From positions 1-54,135 of the forward strand of contig UQLI01000011.1 of assembly GCA_900541715.1 (NCBI GenBank): DNA of 54,135 nucleotides. Direction: 5' to 3'. How positions within the stretch are numbered: the first letter of the stretch is position 1; every line of letters begins with the position of its first letter. Source of the stretch: an uncultured Collinsella sp. (GTDB taxonomy: Bacteria; Actinomycetota; Coriobacteriia; Coriobacteriales; Coriobacteriaceae). This document shows positions 8,501 to 15,699 of the stretch, one piece after another. Both the position numbers and the translations under genes were made by a program. The notes under the pieces were generated by a model. The model was not told the DNA's origin and made no database searches. It saw nothing but the letters and a program-made list of their open reading frames with translations.

Positions 8501-9014
8501 TGCGAACCTCGATATCGTCAAGGCCAAGGCAGAGCTTGCCAACGACGAGGCACTCAAGGCTGATCTTGAGGCTGTCGACCACAAGGCATCCCTTGCCGCG
8601 GGCACGACGGGCAACGAGAAGCTGGTCAAGCTGAACGCTGCCTACGCTCGCTATAAGGCTGCCGTCGATGCCGCCGCTGGTCTCAAGGCTGCTCTGAGCG
8701 ATGCCGATGCCAAGCTGTCCGATGCCAACGACGCCTATGCCGCCGCGCTGGCTGAGCTTAGCGATGCCAAGGATGCCCTGGCTGCCGCGCAGGCCGAGTA
8801 CGACAAGTATCATCCCAAGGCTGAGCCGCAGGCCAAGCCTCAGGTTGCACAGGCTGCTGCAAAGGCTCCTGTCGCCAAGAAGAAGGCCACGTCGGCCGCG
8901 CTCGCCCAGACTGGCGATGACTCCGCTCTTGCGGGCGAGGTGTTCGTCATCGGCGGTATCACCCTCGTGGCCGCTGGCGTGACGCTGAGCGATCGTCGTC
9001 GCAAGCAGATGTAG
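5559..9014 (+). CDS. large LPxTG-type surface protein: coiled coils flanking a CAP/SCP domain
   Basis: A 1151-residue wall-anchored protein. Residues 1-49 form a long signal peptide (hydrophobic part AVATVLTAGLIAQPL, cleavage probably after AIAA). Residues about 65-450 are an Ala/Lys/Gln/Asp-rich coiled coil of imperfect heptads. Residues about 453-700 form a CAP (SCP/PR-1, YkwD-like) domain: HSNCYF, GENLAGGG at 575, the WPY segment, and HECGHYLNIID at 639-649, where the last His is the usual CAP histidine. A second coiled coil fills about 705-1085. The end has LAQTGDD (sorting signal, 1115-1121), a hydrophobic stretch and the basic tail SDRRRKQM, so a sortase would attach it to the wall. Ribosome site AGGGAGA precedes the ATG. 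Nine consecutive G bases at 5732-5740 encode the GGG just after the signal peptide. Likely roles are adhesion or wall remodelling; a substrate cannot be inferred. A strong terminator follows. Confidence 0.88.
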   Translation: MANYSPQHFEPRAKAVNVKGVANRAVATVLTAGLIAQPLMSPLAAIAAPSTDNGDSVQGGGSSVENTVAAGNQAVVKTAAQLAEESAKQLKDAQAAYDAAQKKADAAGQSQKQAQQQKNQASQAVSDNEIEQNAAEVAALQEKIDELKAAVEKTEQQQKKLGDLNDQLDQANKSVEDKTQALKDAKAKQDEAKKALDDAQAKLEAMGMDEYEAAKKAVEDAQAKLDDANKAVATAQANLDQAKAAEASAQQEKKDTEAALTTAQAKKQETAAALAAATTARDNAQQKFNQAQAALDAAVSGTGVDLSALEAAKIAAAGELKTAQAELNAATDADATAQANLQAAQNTATAAQEKANAANAAVASAQSAYDAANKEYKDAASKRDAAKTAYEQAQQTEADKKAEYDRIVEIRQQKHNEFNQARAEVTDAKNAYDAATAEVEKLNQQIADLKSNMTVDQNVISQGMFGFMNYIIGGSQFTATQKQNARDAVSMLTGVDDKAEWYDKYVDQDMSRDTNPLSLEQMRNALTYLDTQNNLRKANGQSALSVSLRMTVAAALNTSYSSNIWGHSNCYFDNGENLAGGGGAYTGGETEDTLGWPYTGLYTQEKEAFDKYVAQYGDELGSHRYDSYYIYQHYNSIYHECGHYLNIIDAGAKAIGIATGSGKNTDSEVTIFDYSADGTQADFTVSEFKKLVTDYIDSAYNAGGTQEQKEQLKQLQNKLAEAQKNFGTAGTAYSNALDKQESARDAYTAADTNVNTAKGEYEKAKSGTAAAKTVYDAAKDALGGIDIESLKQNLDAAKSKAATAQAALDKANATLADSKTKAADAAAHKAKARSARDAAKAKSEQANEAYGNATASVKDLAAKRDAAQADLANKQGSLDEAKKADDAAQAGVDKAQAADVQAATALSDAKQAVAAKKQALSDAQAKVKAAEDELAGANKAFERFAGAQKAVDDAKTAYDAAVASVADAQKQLEAANEAVVDANLDIVKAKAELANDEALKADLEAVDHKASLAAGTTGNEKLVKLNAAYARYKAAVDAAAGLKAALSDADAKLSDANDAYAAALAELSDAKDALAAAQAEYDKYHPKAEPQAKPQVAQAAAKAPVAKKKATSAALAQTGDDSALAGEVFVIGGITLVAAGVTLSDRRRKQM
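5732..5740 (+). repeat. G9 homopolymer tract inside the surface-protein gene
   Basis: Nine G in a row, codons for Gln-Gly-Gly-Gly at about residues 58-61, right behind the predicted signal peptide. A change by one base would cut the protein to a short secreted fragment. It is the longest G run I noticed in the window. Confidence 0.9.
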
Positions 9015-9080
9015 CGTTTCGAGCGTAGATTCTGCAACGAACTTCGGTTCATAACGGGACCGTCTCGTTAGCCAAACGAT

Positions 9081-9120
9081 AAGGCCGGCGCGCTGTTAAA
9101 CGCAGCGCGCCGGCCTTTCT
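9081..9120 (+). terminator. terminator of the surface-protein gene
   Basis: Arms AAGGCCGGCGCGCTG (9081-9095) and CAGCGCGCCGGCCTT (9103-9117) pair perfectly over 15 bp with a 7-base loop, followed by TTCTTTG. Confidence 0.9.
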
Positions 9121-9133
9121 TTGTTTCGATATC

Positions 9134-9173
9134 AAAAAGCCCGGTCGGTAGCCGCAAAAGCTACCGACCGGGC
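9134..9173 (-). terminator. terminator of the OPT transporter gene
   Basis: Arms GCCCGGTCGGTAGC (9139-9152) and GCTACCGACCGGGC (9160-9173), a perfect 14-bp stem. Read on the minus strand it is followed by TTTTT (AAAAA at 9134-9138), so it ends transcription of the gene at 9215-10918. With the previous terminator it separates two convergent genes. Confidence 0.88.
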
Positions 9174-9214
9174 AAATCGTAGGCAATATGGTTGCTGTCG
9201 AGCAGCTGCTCAGC

Positions 9215-10918
9215 TTAGCCCAGTAGACTCAGACCGACGGAGACAAACGCCAGGATAACGCCGACGATGGACTCGCCACCGAGCAGGCCGCTGGCGACAA
9301 CCAGGCCCTGTTCCTGGAAGGCGGCGTCCTTGGCAGCCCTCTCCTCGTCAGAAAGACCAGCGGTGGCGTCGCGGTGGGCGGACCACTTGTCGTAGGCGAG
9401 TTTGACGCAGGAGCCCAGGAATGCCGTGAGTGACATGTAGAACGGCAGGTACACGCCCAGGCCGATCATCATGGCCGGAATGCCGAGCCAGTACATGACG
9501 ATACCGGCGATAAAGCCGCCAACGAACCACGGCACGCTCGGGATGCCCGAGACCATGGTAGCGACGACGCTTGCCTGCGCGGCCACAAAGCTCTTGTCGG
9601 GGCCGAAGGCGTCCGGACCATAGGCGGTGACGAGCGCGACCATGACGGCGGCGGCGACCAGGGCGCCCACGATGCCGCCGATGGCTTGGCCGACCCACTG
9701 CGCGCGCGGGTTGGTGCCCAGCACGGCGCCGGCCTTAAAGTCGTTCATGACGTCGCCCGCAAGGCCGCACGCCACGGCTACGATGCCGGCGATAAAGAAC
9801 AGCTTGACCTGAGCGATCTGTGCGAAGGCAGCCACGATGAGCATAACGATGAGGCCAAAGATCTCCATGGGGTCGATGCCCGTCTGGCCGCAGCTCTGTG
9901 CGCTCATGATGGTGGTGACAAAGGTGAACAGCGTCACGATGACGGCCGGAACGGGGCCAAGGTCGAGCACGATGGCGATGATCACGGCGATGGCGGCAGC
10001 GCCCAGGCCGATGATGCCGGCGTCGAGCTTAAGGGAGCCCGAGATGAGCGACTGCTCGTCGGTGTCGGTGGAGCTGTCGGCGGCAAGACCGCGGACGATA
10101 CCGGCGACCTGCGGCAGGATGTCCTTGAGGACGACGGCGACGCCAAAGCCCATCATGAGGCCCATGCCCAGGGACTTGACGATGCCCTGTGCAGTCACAA
10201 CGTCGAACAGACCGGCAGCGGTGCCACCCACGATGATGCCAAAGTTGCCCAGCAGCGCGCCGGCAAACCAGAAGGCGACGGGGGCGAAGCCCACGAGGAA
10301 GCCGACGGAGAGCAGCATGGGCGAGTTGTAGATGGCAAAGGTCACGCCAGGGATGTTGAGCGTGCACAGCATACTGGGCACAATGCCCAGAGCATCGCGC
10401 AGCACGCTGTAGATGCCGGCGATGGCCATGGAGCCAAAGAGCTGCTTGCCGGTCTTGCCGCCGGCCTCGGTCGCGCGCAGGGTCTGAGCTGCGGCGTTGC
10501 CGGTGGGGAACTCCAGCGCGGCGTCCACGATAAAGTGACGGTGGATGAGTGCCGTGGCCAGCAGGCCCAGGATGGTGCCGGCGAGTGCCACGATAAACAT
10601 GTCGAGCCAGCTGATCTGGTCGGCATAGCCCAGCATCCACGCGCCCGGGATGGTAAACGCCAGACCGCCGGCGACCATGGCGCCTGCGGACATGATGGTG
10701 TGGGTGACGTTGGCCTCGTTGAGGCTGGCGTTGCCCATGAGCTTAAGGAAGAACAGCGAGATGACGGCAGCGAAGACGATCGGCCAGGGGAGTGCGCCCA
10801 TCTTGAGGGCGGTGTAGGCCGAGCTTGCTGTGATGATCACGCAGCCAAGGACGCCGATGACGACGCCGCGCAGCGTGAGTTGCCCGCGCATCGAGGCGCG
10901 GTTCGAGGGATTGCTCAT
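9215..10918 (-). CDS. OPT family oligopeptide/metal-chelate transporter
   Basis: A 567-residue polytopic membrane protein of the OPT family, which takes up oligopeptides or metal-siderophore complexes by proton symport. About 14-16 hydrophobic segments are visible. Family marks include TASSAYTALKMGALPWPI in the first segment, NEANVTHTIMSAGAMVAGG, and the typical EFPTGNAAAQTLRATEAGG around residues 137-154. The length fits prokaryotic OPT members (500-650). The ATG at 10918 has AAGGAG seven bases upstream. It is a single-gene unit with its own terminator, divergent from coaX with about 190 bp between them. The substrate cannot be read from the sequence. Confidence 0.88.
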   Translation of the reverse strand: MSNPSNRASMRGQLTLRGVVIGVLGCVIITASSAYTALKMGALPWPIVFAAVISLFFLKLMGNASLNEANVTHTIMSAGAMVAGGLAFTIPGAWMLGYADQISWLDMFIVALAGTILGLLATALIHRHFIVDAALEFPTGNAAAQTLRATEAGGKTGKQLFGSMAIAGIYSVLRDALGIVPSMLCTLNIPGVTFAIYNSPMLLSVGFLVGFAPVAFWFAGALLGNFGIIVGGTAAGLFDVVTAQGIVKSLGMGLMMGFGVAVVLKDILPQVAGIVRGLAADSSTDTDEQSLISGSLKLDAGIIGLGAAAIAVIIAIVLDLGPVPAVIVTLFTFVTTIMSAQSCGQTGIDPMEIFGLIVMLIVAAFAQIAQVKLFFIAGIVAVACGLAGDVMNDFKAGAVLGTNPRAQWVGQAIGGIVGALVAAAVMVALVTAYGPDAFGPDKSFVAAQASVVATMVSGIPSVPWFVGGFIAGIVMYWLGIPAMMIGLGVYLPFYMSLTAFLGSCVKLAYDKWSAHRDATAGLSDEERAAKDAAFQEQGLVVASGLLGGESIVGVILAFVSVGLSLLG

Positions 10919-11110
10919 ATAGAACTCCTTTGCGTATATCCGCTTCCCCCGGGAGCGCCGCTACGGATACGGCGCGGGAAGTCGGGTTACCAAGGGCCGC
11001 CGCGTGAGCTCGCGCGCGACCGCGCACCAGTATAGCCGTAAGCTAGTCATTTTGGGGTGACTGGTTTAGGTAGGCGATATACTGCTGGGCAGACGAAAGG
11101 AGCGCCGACG

Positions 11111-11962
11111 ATGCTTAATGGGTGCGCATATATATTGACGGTCGACGTGGGCAACACGTTCATTCGCTTTGGCCTGTTTGCAGAGGATTCGGCCGCGGCG
11201 CAGGAATGTCCGCTTGCGACGTGCGAGATCACCACGCCGTCGAGCATCACAGCAGACGAGGCGCGCATGCGTCTCGTGCAGGTCATGGCCGCACTGGCGG
11301 CCGATGCGGGCATGCCGGGTGCGCTTGTGCCCGCAGCCGCAGTGCTGAGTTGCGTGGTGCCGGCGCTCGAGCGCCCGTGGAAGACGGCGCTTTCCCGCAC
11401 TTGTACGGGGCGCGTGCTCACCGTGGGGCCGGGCCTCAAGACCGGCATGCCCGTGCACTACGACGATCCGGCCGAGATCGGCCCCGACCGCATCGCCGAT
11501 GCCGTGGCGGCACGCGCCGTCTACGGCTCTCCCTGTATCGTGATCGACTTGGGTACCACGACCAATATCGAGGTCATCGACGCGCGCGGTACCTTTGTGG
11601 GCGGCGTCATCGCGCCGGGTTTGGCGCTTGGCGCCCGCTCGCTTTCGGCTGCTGCGGCGCGCCTGCCGCAGGTTGAGCCTTCGGCGCCAACGCACGTCAT
11701 CGGCCGCAACACGCGCGAGGCCATGCGCTCGGGCGTGGTTCTGGGCGAGGTAGCCCGCATCGACGGCATGCTCGACATGGTGCTTGCCGAGATGCGCTCG
11801 ACCAAGGCGGCGGGGGAGGATGGCGTGCCCATCGTCATTACCGGCGACGATGCCGAGGCGCTCGCGTCGCTGGTCGGCCATAGCCTGACGGTCGACGACG
11901 CGCTGACGCTGCGCGGCCTTGCCGAGCTGTATCGCATCAACCAAAAGCCTCGCCGCGCATAA
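11111..11962 (+). CDS. coaX: type III pantothenate kinase
   Basis: A 283-residue cytoplasmic enzyme phosphorylating pantothenate, the first step of coenzyme A synthesis. The actin-like ATPase fold shows DVGNT (residues 12-16) as the phosphate loop, EIGPDRIADAVAAR as the pantothenate/monovalent cation region, VIDLGTTTNIEVID as the second phosphate motif and GGVIAPGLALGARSL. The start at 11111 was chosen because AAGGAG lies nine bases upstream; the frame is open to 11057 but that start has no ribosome site. Type III kinases need a monovalent cation and resist feedback by CoA. The final ~50 residues have a second, divergent copy immediately downstream (see next entry), a sign of past recombination at this gene. 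Confidence 0.92.
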   Translation: MLNGCAYILTVDVGNTFIRFGLFAEDSAAAQECPLATCEITTPSSITADEARMRLVQVMAALAADAGMPGALVPAAAVLSCVVPALERPWKTALSRTCTGRVLTVGPGLKTGMPVHYDDPAEIGPDRIADAVAARAVYGSPCIVIDLGTTTNIEVIDARGTFVGGVIAPGLALGARSLSAAAARLPQVEPSAPTHVIGRNTREAMRSGVVLGEVARIDGMLDMVLAEMRSTKAAGEDGVPIVITGDDAEALASLVGHSLTVDDALTLRGLAELYRINQKPRRA

Positions 11963-12129
11963 AGCCGAGGACGTCGGCGGGGGAGGAACCGGTGCCCATT
12001 GCGATCACCGGCGACGCCGCACGCGAGATGGCGGGTCTGCTACGCCATGACCTTGTTCCCGACGACACGATCACCCTCCGCGGTCTGGCAGAGCTCTACC
12101 GCGTGAATACGCAGCGGCGTAAAGTGTAG
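11963..12129 (+). pseudogene. relic of a second coaX C-terminus
   Basis: Right after the coaX stop codon another frame reads TSAGEEPVPIAITGDAAREM, then DDTITLRGLAELYRVNTQRR and a stop at 12127-12129. It aligns with the true CoaX end (KAAGEDGVPIVITGDDAEAL, then DDALTLRGLAELYRINQKPR) along about 50 residues, in a different frame from the functional gene. It has no start of its own. The simplest reading is that a foreign coaX allele replaced the resident one by recombination, or that the gene was partly duplicated, leaving the old 3' end behind. Confidence 0.75.
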
Positions 12130-12268
12130 CGTTACTGATATTTCGATTGTTTATTTATTTGCAACTGAGTTAAGAGGTGGGGACAACATGCAAGTTGCCC
12201 CCGTTCTAAGTCGATTTATTTCGTTGTGATTAATAAGGTATTTGGGGCGGATTAACGCGCTCTTTGCC

Positions 12269-13267
12269 TTATCGAATCATTGTTAGGAATCGTTGATACT
12301 CGCTGTTTCTAGCAATAATCTGAGTATTTGATGCGGCATATGCTGCGTCTAGTTGAATCGAATAGGCGGAATTTGAAAGCCTGTTAACCGCTTGACTCAT
12401 ATTTTGGATTGTTTTGTCCGAGGCTTCAACGGCTTCGTAAACGAGTCGTTGTTGAGAGCTGATCTCGTCTAACTTATCGATGACAATATCTAGCTTATCG
12501 ATAATGGTTCCTAATTTACGTTCCATTTCGAAGATGTTATAAGCTTCACCGAGCGTCGAACATCTGCCTGCTTCGAAATATTCGCTAATTGACGCCATGG
12601 GGATAAGAGAACGATATTTTGGATAGATCAAACCAACGCTATAGAAATCGTTCAAAAGAGATTCGGATTCTTGTAGTTTAGCCCTCATTTTATTGAGGTT
12701 TTTCGCCTCGGATGCATTTAAATCCTCCAATAAGAGCGTTTTTTGGCGATTATTCTCGATAATTGTCTTCTTCCGATTATCTGCTTCTATCTTTTCGCTT
12801 TTCTCGTTCGACCTTGCGCTCATGCCAAACAGAAAGCCGATTCCAATTAGTGCGGTTATTGCAAGAGGGAGAAATGGTTTAATTACATTAATTAAACCAA
12901 AAAAGGGCTTTACTAGGTATGAGCAGTAGCCGCCGAGGTCGGGACTAAAAATAAGGGCTACAAATGCATACCCGCTGAAAATCGAACTAATAAACGAAGC
13001 AAAGATCGTCACTATGAAGGCCAGTGCGATAATTCCTGCGGCAGATGTTGCGCCAAACAATAGGGCTGAGAAGATGCCTCCAGATATATTGCCGGCAAGT
13101 CCACTTTCGCTGTAGTCGTTTGGAACGTCGGTCGGGGCCAGTTTTTTTCTTTCTGAACTGACATAGCCTTCGAGAGCCCGGATTGCGTTTTGCTGTACAA
13201 GCACTGATTTTTCTAAACAGTAGATTGATTTGACGTAGTTTTGCAGGTCGTTCCCCTGAACTTCCAT
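12269..13267 (-). CDS. membrane protein with C-terminal coiled coil, unknown function
   Basis: A 332-residue protein not recognised beyond its layout: an N-terminal helical part with KSVLVQQNAIRALEGYVSSE, two or three membrane stretches between about 60 and 150 (GGIFSALLFGATSAAGIIAL, then FLPLAITALIGIGFLFGMSA), a charged coiled coil at 153-210, and a second helical region with the repeat-like KLGTIIDKLDIVIDKLDEI near 255-275. The gene is clearly AT-rich, unlike its neighbours, and is divergent from an XRE regulator 65 bp away, also AT-rich. Together they look like a two-gene insert behind the coaX relic. The start has AAGGA about ten bases upstream. The phenotype is unknown; membrane coiled-coil proteins next to XRE regulators are often found on mobile islands. 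Confidence 0.65.
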   Translation of the reverse strand: MEVQGNDLQNYVKSIYCLEKSVLVQQNAIRALEGYVSSERKKLAPTDVPNDYSESGLAGNISGGIFSALLFGATSAAGIIALAFIVTIFASFISSIFSGYAFVALIFSPDLGGYCSYLVKPFFGLINVIKPFLPLAITALIGIGFLFGMSARSNEKSEKIEADNRKKTIIENNRQKTLLLEDLNASEAKNLNKMRAKLQESESLLNDFYSVGLIYPKYRSLIPMASISEYFEAGRCSTLGEAYNIFEMERKLGTIIDKLDIVIDKLDEISSQQRLVYEAVEASDKTIQNMSQAVNRLSNSAYSIQLDAAYAASNTQIIARNSEYQRFLTMIR

Positions 13268-13332
13268 GTCTGACCGTCCTTGTTGTAATATATCCCAACA
13301 GTAGCATTACTATATCACATACGCTCTCTAGC

Positions 13333-13560
13333 ATGGATAACAGCCAGAATGCGGGATATAGAGTGCTCGTAGGTCATAATTTAAAAAAGCTGAGAACGAC
13401 CCAAGGACTGTCGTTGCGAAAGCTTGGCTATATGACCGGAATTGACTATGCGCATATTCATTCAATCGAAACGGGCAATGCTAATCCGACAATTGGTACA
13501 TTGATAAAACTTGCCGATGCATTGGACATCGACTTGAAAAGTCTATTCGGCTCGAATTAG
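13333..13560 (+). CDS. XRE family HTH transcriptional regulator
   Basis: A 75-residue Cro/CI-type DNA-binding protein consisting of a single helix-turn-helix: LVGHNLKKLRTTQGLSLRKL, GYMTGIDYAHIHSIETGNAN, PTIGTLIKLADALDIDLKSL, a complete XRE domain with no extra effector part. It is divergent from the membrane coiled-coil gene and likely controls it or itself from the 65-bp shared region. No Shine-Dalgarno is visible before the ATG. TACTAT at 13308-13313 with TTGTAA at 13283-13288 (19 bp apart) could be a promoter giving an almost leaderless message. AT-rich like its partner. Confidence 0.85.
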   Translation: MDNSQNAGYRVLVGHNLKKLRTTQGLSLRKLGYMTGIDYAHIHSIETGNANPTIGTLIKLADALDIDLKSLFGSN

Positions 13561-13658
13561 CAAGTCATTTATAAGGGTTGATATCTGCCTGCTACAATGG
13601 AGCGAAATCTCCTATACCGCATCGAGCGGGGCATCACATCGACTGGGGAGGTACGCAT

Positions 13659-14183
13659 ATGTCGGACACTCAGCATCAAACTGCGTCGGGCAAGCGCCGC
13701 GATGTCATTAGCTGGGACGAGTTCTTTATGAGCGTGGCCATCGCCGCGCAGCGCCGCAGCAAGGACCCCAACACGCAGGTGGGTGCGTGCATCGCCAACA
13801 CCAACCACCGCATCCTTTCGGTGGGCTACAACGGTACACCCTCGGCGCTCAACGACGACTTTTTCCCGTGGGGTACGAGCGACGACCCGCTGCAGGACAA
13901 GCACAACTACGTGGTCCATGCCGAGGCCAACGCCGTGCTCAACTACCGTGGCTCGCTCAAGGACCTCGAGGGTTCCACGGTCTACGTCACGCTGTTCCCG
14001 TGCCACGACTGCGCCAAGATTTTGGCGCAGGTGGGCGTGGGCGAGGTTGTCTACCTGGACAACAAGTACGCCGACACCGATGATGGGCGCATCAGCCGCC
14101 GCATCCTCGACTCCTGTGGCATCAGCTACCGCCAGGTTATCGTCGATGTGCACATCGGCACCGAGGGGCAGGCTCAGCAGTAG
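13659..14183 (+). CDS. deoxycytidylate (dCMP) deaminase
   Basis: A 174-residue zinc enzyme converting dCMP to dUMP for dTMP synthesis; the same fold is used by ComEB. The zinc site is H87-A-E89 (VVHAEANAVLN, E89 is the proton shuttle) and C115/C118 (FPCHDCAKIL). The substrate region NTQVGACIANTNHRILSVGY and GYNGTP fits dCMP rather than cytidine deaminases. The start at 13659 has GGGGAGG about nine bases upstream; the frame is open to 13578 without a ribosome site. The gene stands alone, downstream of the AT-rich insert and in normal GC-rich composition. Confidence 0.9.
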   Translation: MSDTQHQTASGKRRDVISWDEFFMSVAIAAQRRSKDPNTQVGACIANTNHRILSVGYNGTPSALNDDFFPWGTSDDPLQDKHNYVVHAEANAVLNYRGSLKDLEGSTVYVTLFPCHDCAKILAQVGVGEVVYLDNKYADTDDGRISRRILDSCGISYRQVIVDVHIGTEGQAQQ

Positions 14184-14354
14184 CGCGTGGCAACGCCAGC
14201 TGGCGGCAAAAGCAGCTAAAAGAGCCCCGTCCCAAATTGACTACTCGTGAAAGTCGCGTCTGCGCGCATGGACGGCTCGTGAGCGGGTACACGGCTGTAG
14301 TAACATAGCTTCTGTCCGCGGGCACGCCCGCGTAATTGTGAGAAAGGAGCCCCT

Positions 14355-14633
14355 GTGGCTGTTAACGAAGAGCTGCTTAAGAAGGTTCTTGAAGAGATTC
14401 GCCCCAACCTGCAGGCCGACGGCGGCGATATGGAGTATGTGGGCGTCGACGACGAGGGTGTCGTCAAACTGGAGCTGCAGGGCGCTTGCGCCGGCTGCCC
14501 CATGAGCTCGCTGACCCTGTCCATGGGTATCGAGCGTATCCTCAAAGAGCATGTGCCCGGCGTTACCCGCGTTGAGCAGGTCAATGCCTCCGGCGAGACC
14601 AACGATCTGTACGACGAGTACGCGCCGTTCTAA
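14355..14633 (+). CDS. NifU-like (Nfu-type) iron-sulfur scaffold protein
   Basis: A 92-residue protein consisting only of the NifU C-terminal domain, which holds a transient [4Fe-4S] cluster between two subunits and hands it to target enzymes. The cluster motif C45-A-G-C48-P lies in QGACAGCPMSSLTL, preceded by RPNLQADGGDMEYV. The start is GTG at 14355 with AAGGAG six bases before it. No SUF or ISC genes are next to it. It is followed by lgt after 109 bp. Confidence 0.92.
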   Translation: MAVNEELLKKVLEEIRPNLQADGGDMEYVGVDDEGVVKLELQGACAGCPMSSLTLSMGIERILKEHVPGVTRVEQVNASGETNDLYDEYAPF

Positions 14634-14742
14634 GATGCGAAAGCTGCGGACGGCATACTCCGCATAGACGTTACGCCCAAATATGCGGCTGCGAGCGCAA
14701 GGCCCGCGGCCGCATTTGTATGTAGGGAGCAGGAGGGTCGAC

Positions 14743-15564
14743 ATGCTCAACGACTTCTACCATATGCTTGATCCTGTCGCGATCTCGGCGGGCCCCATCA
14801 CCATCTACTGGTACGGCCTGGCCTACGTGGTCGGCGCCCTGCTCACGGCGGTCGTCATGTACCGCACGCAGCGCCGTTGGGGTTTTGACATTACGGTCGA
14901 CGACCTGACGAGTGTCGTGGTCGGCGTGGTCTTTGGCCTTATCATTGGCGCCCGCCTGTTCTATGTCATCTTTTACGGCGACGGCTACTACTGGGCGCAT
15001 CCGCTCGAGATCTTTGCCACCAACGAGGGCGGCATGAGTTTCCATGGCGGCCTGGTGGGCGGCATCATCGGCGGCGTGCTCGTGTGCCGCATGTATAAGC
15101 TCGATGCCTGGACTTTGGCAGACCTTGCCGTCATAGGCGCGCCGCTGGCCTTGTGCTTGGGCCGTTGTGCCAACTTTGTCAACGGTGAGCTGTGGGGCAA
15201 GCCGACCGATCTGCCCTGGGGCGTGGTCTTCGGTGGCACCGCGGGCGATATGCCGCGTCACCCCTCCCAGCTCTACGAGGCATTTCTTGAGGGCATCGTG
15301 CTCTTTTGCATTCTGCAGGTGCTCAGCCGCAAAAAGCCGCTACTGCCCCAAGGCACGTTTATGGGCGTGTTTGTGATGGGTTACGGCATCGTCCGCTTCC
15401 TCATTGAGTTTGTGCGCGTGCCCGATGCCCAGCTGGGCTATCTGCTTGGCGGCGTCATCACCATGGGCCAGCTGCTGAGCCTGCCGCTCGTAATCGCGGG
15501 CCTGGCGCTCATCATCTTTGCTCGTCGCCGCAACCGGCCCCAGCGCATCTACCTCGACGCCTAA
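14743..15564 (+). CDS. lgt: phosphatidylglycerol:prolipoprotein diacylglyceryl transferase
   Basis: A 273-residue inner-membrane enzyme that adds diacylglycerol to the lipobox cysteine of prolipoproteins, the first step of lipoprotein maturation. Seven hydrophobic segments are visible. Signature residues are the essential His in MSFHGG (H101), the Lgt signature GRCANFVNGELWG (140-152) and HPSQLYEA, followed by RFLIEFVR. The start at 14743 has an AGGAGGG site; the frame is open further to 14683 without one. A perfect hairpin of the GGGACAGG family begins two bases after the stop codon. Confidence 0.94.
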   Translation: MLNDFYHMLDPVAISAGPITIYWYGLAYVVGALLTAVVMYRTQRRWGFDITVDDLTSVVVGVVFGLIIGARLFYVIFYGDGYYWAHPLEIFATNEGGMSFHGGLVGGIIGGVLVCRMYKLDAWTLADLAVIGAPLALCLGRCANFVNGELWGKPTDLPWGVVFGGTAGDMPRHPSQLYEAFLEGIVLFCILQVLSRKKPLLPQGTFMGVFVMGYGIVRFLIEFVRVPDAQLGYLLGGVITMGQLLSLPLVIAGLALIIFARRRNRPQRIYLDA

Positions 15565-15566
15565 CT

Positions 15567-15595
15567 ACCACAAAGGGGACAGGCACCTTTGTGGT
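15567..15595 (+). repeat. post-stop hairpin, GGGACAGG family (member 1)
   Basis: Arms ACCACAAAGG and CCTTTGTGGT, perfect 10 bp, loop GGACAGGCA, starting two bases after the lgt stop. No T run follows, so it is not a classic terminator. It shares the GGGGACAGG core with four other hairpins in this window. Confidence 0.7.
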
Positions 15596-15640
15596 GATTC
15601 GCTGGGCAACGATGACAGAACCGTAACGTTTCCCCAGATA

Positions 15641-15679
15641 AAACCTGCCAAAATAAACCTGTCCCTTTTTGGCAGGTTT
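15641..15679 (-). repeat. intergenic hairpin, GGGACAGG family (member 2, reversed)
   Basis: Arms AAACCTGCCAAAA (15641-15653) and TTTTGGCAGGTTT (15667-15679), perfect 13 bp. Read on the minus strand the loop is AGGGACAGGTTTA and the downstream flank is ATCTGGGG. This is nearly the same sequence as members at 20495 and 48313. It lies directly upstream of the gene at 15700. Confidence 0.75.
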
Positions 15680-15699
15680 CTAGAAAGGCTCTTTGGACT

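Noticed and set aside
7239..8813. Antisense frame of 524 codons within the surface-protein gene
   Set aside because: Same reason: repeat composition keeps the opposite strand open.
9686..11035. 449-codon frame opposite the OPT transporter
   Set aside because: His/Asp/Ala-rich, no family resemblance, fully antisense to a well-supported gene.
12179..12203. Hairpin GGGGACAAC/GTTGCCCCC as a terminator or member of the GGGACAGG family
   Set aside because: One mismatch, no T run, and the GGGGACA lies in the stem, not the loop; too weak to call.
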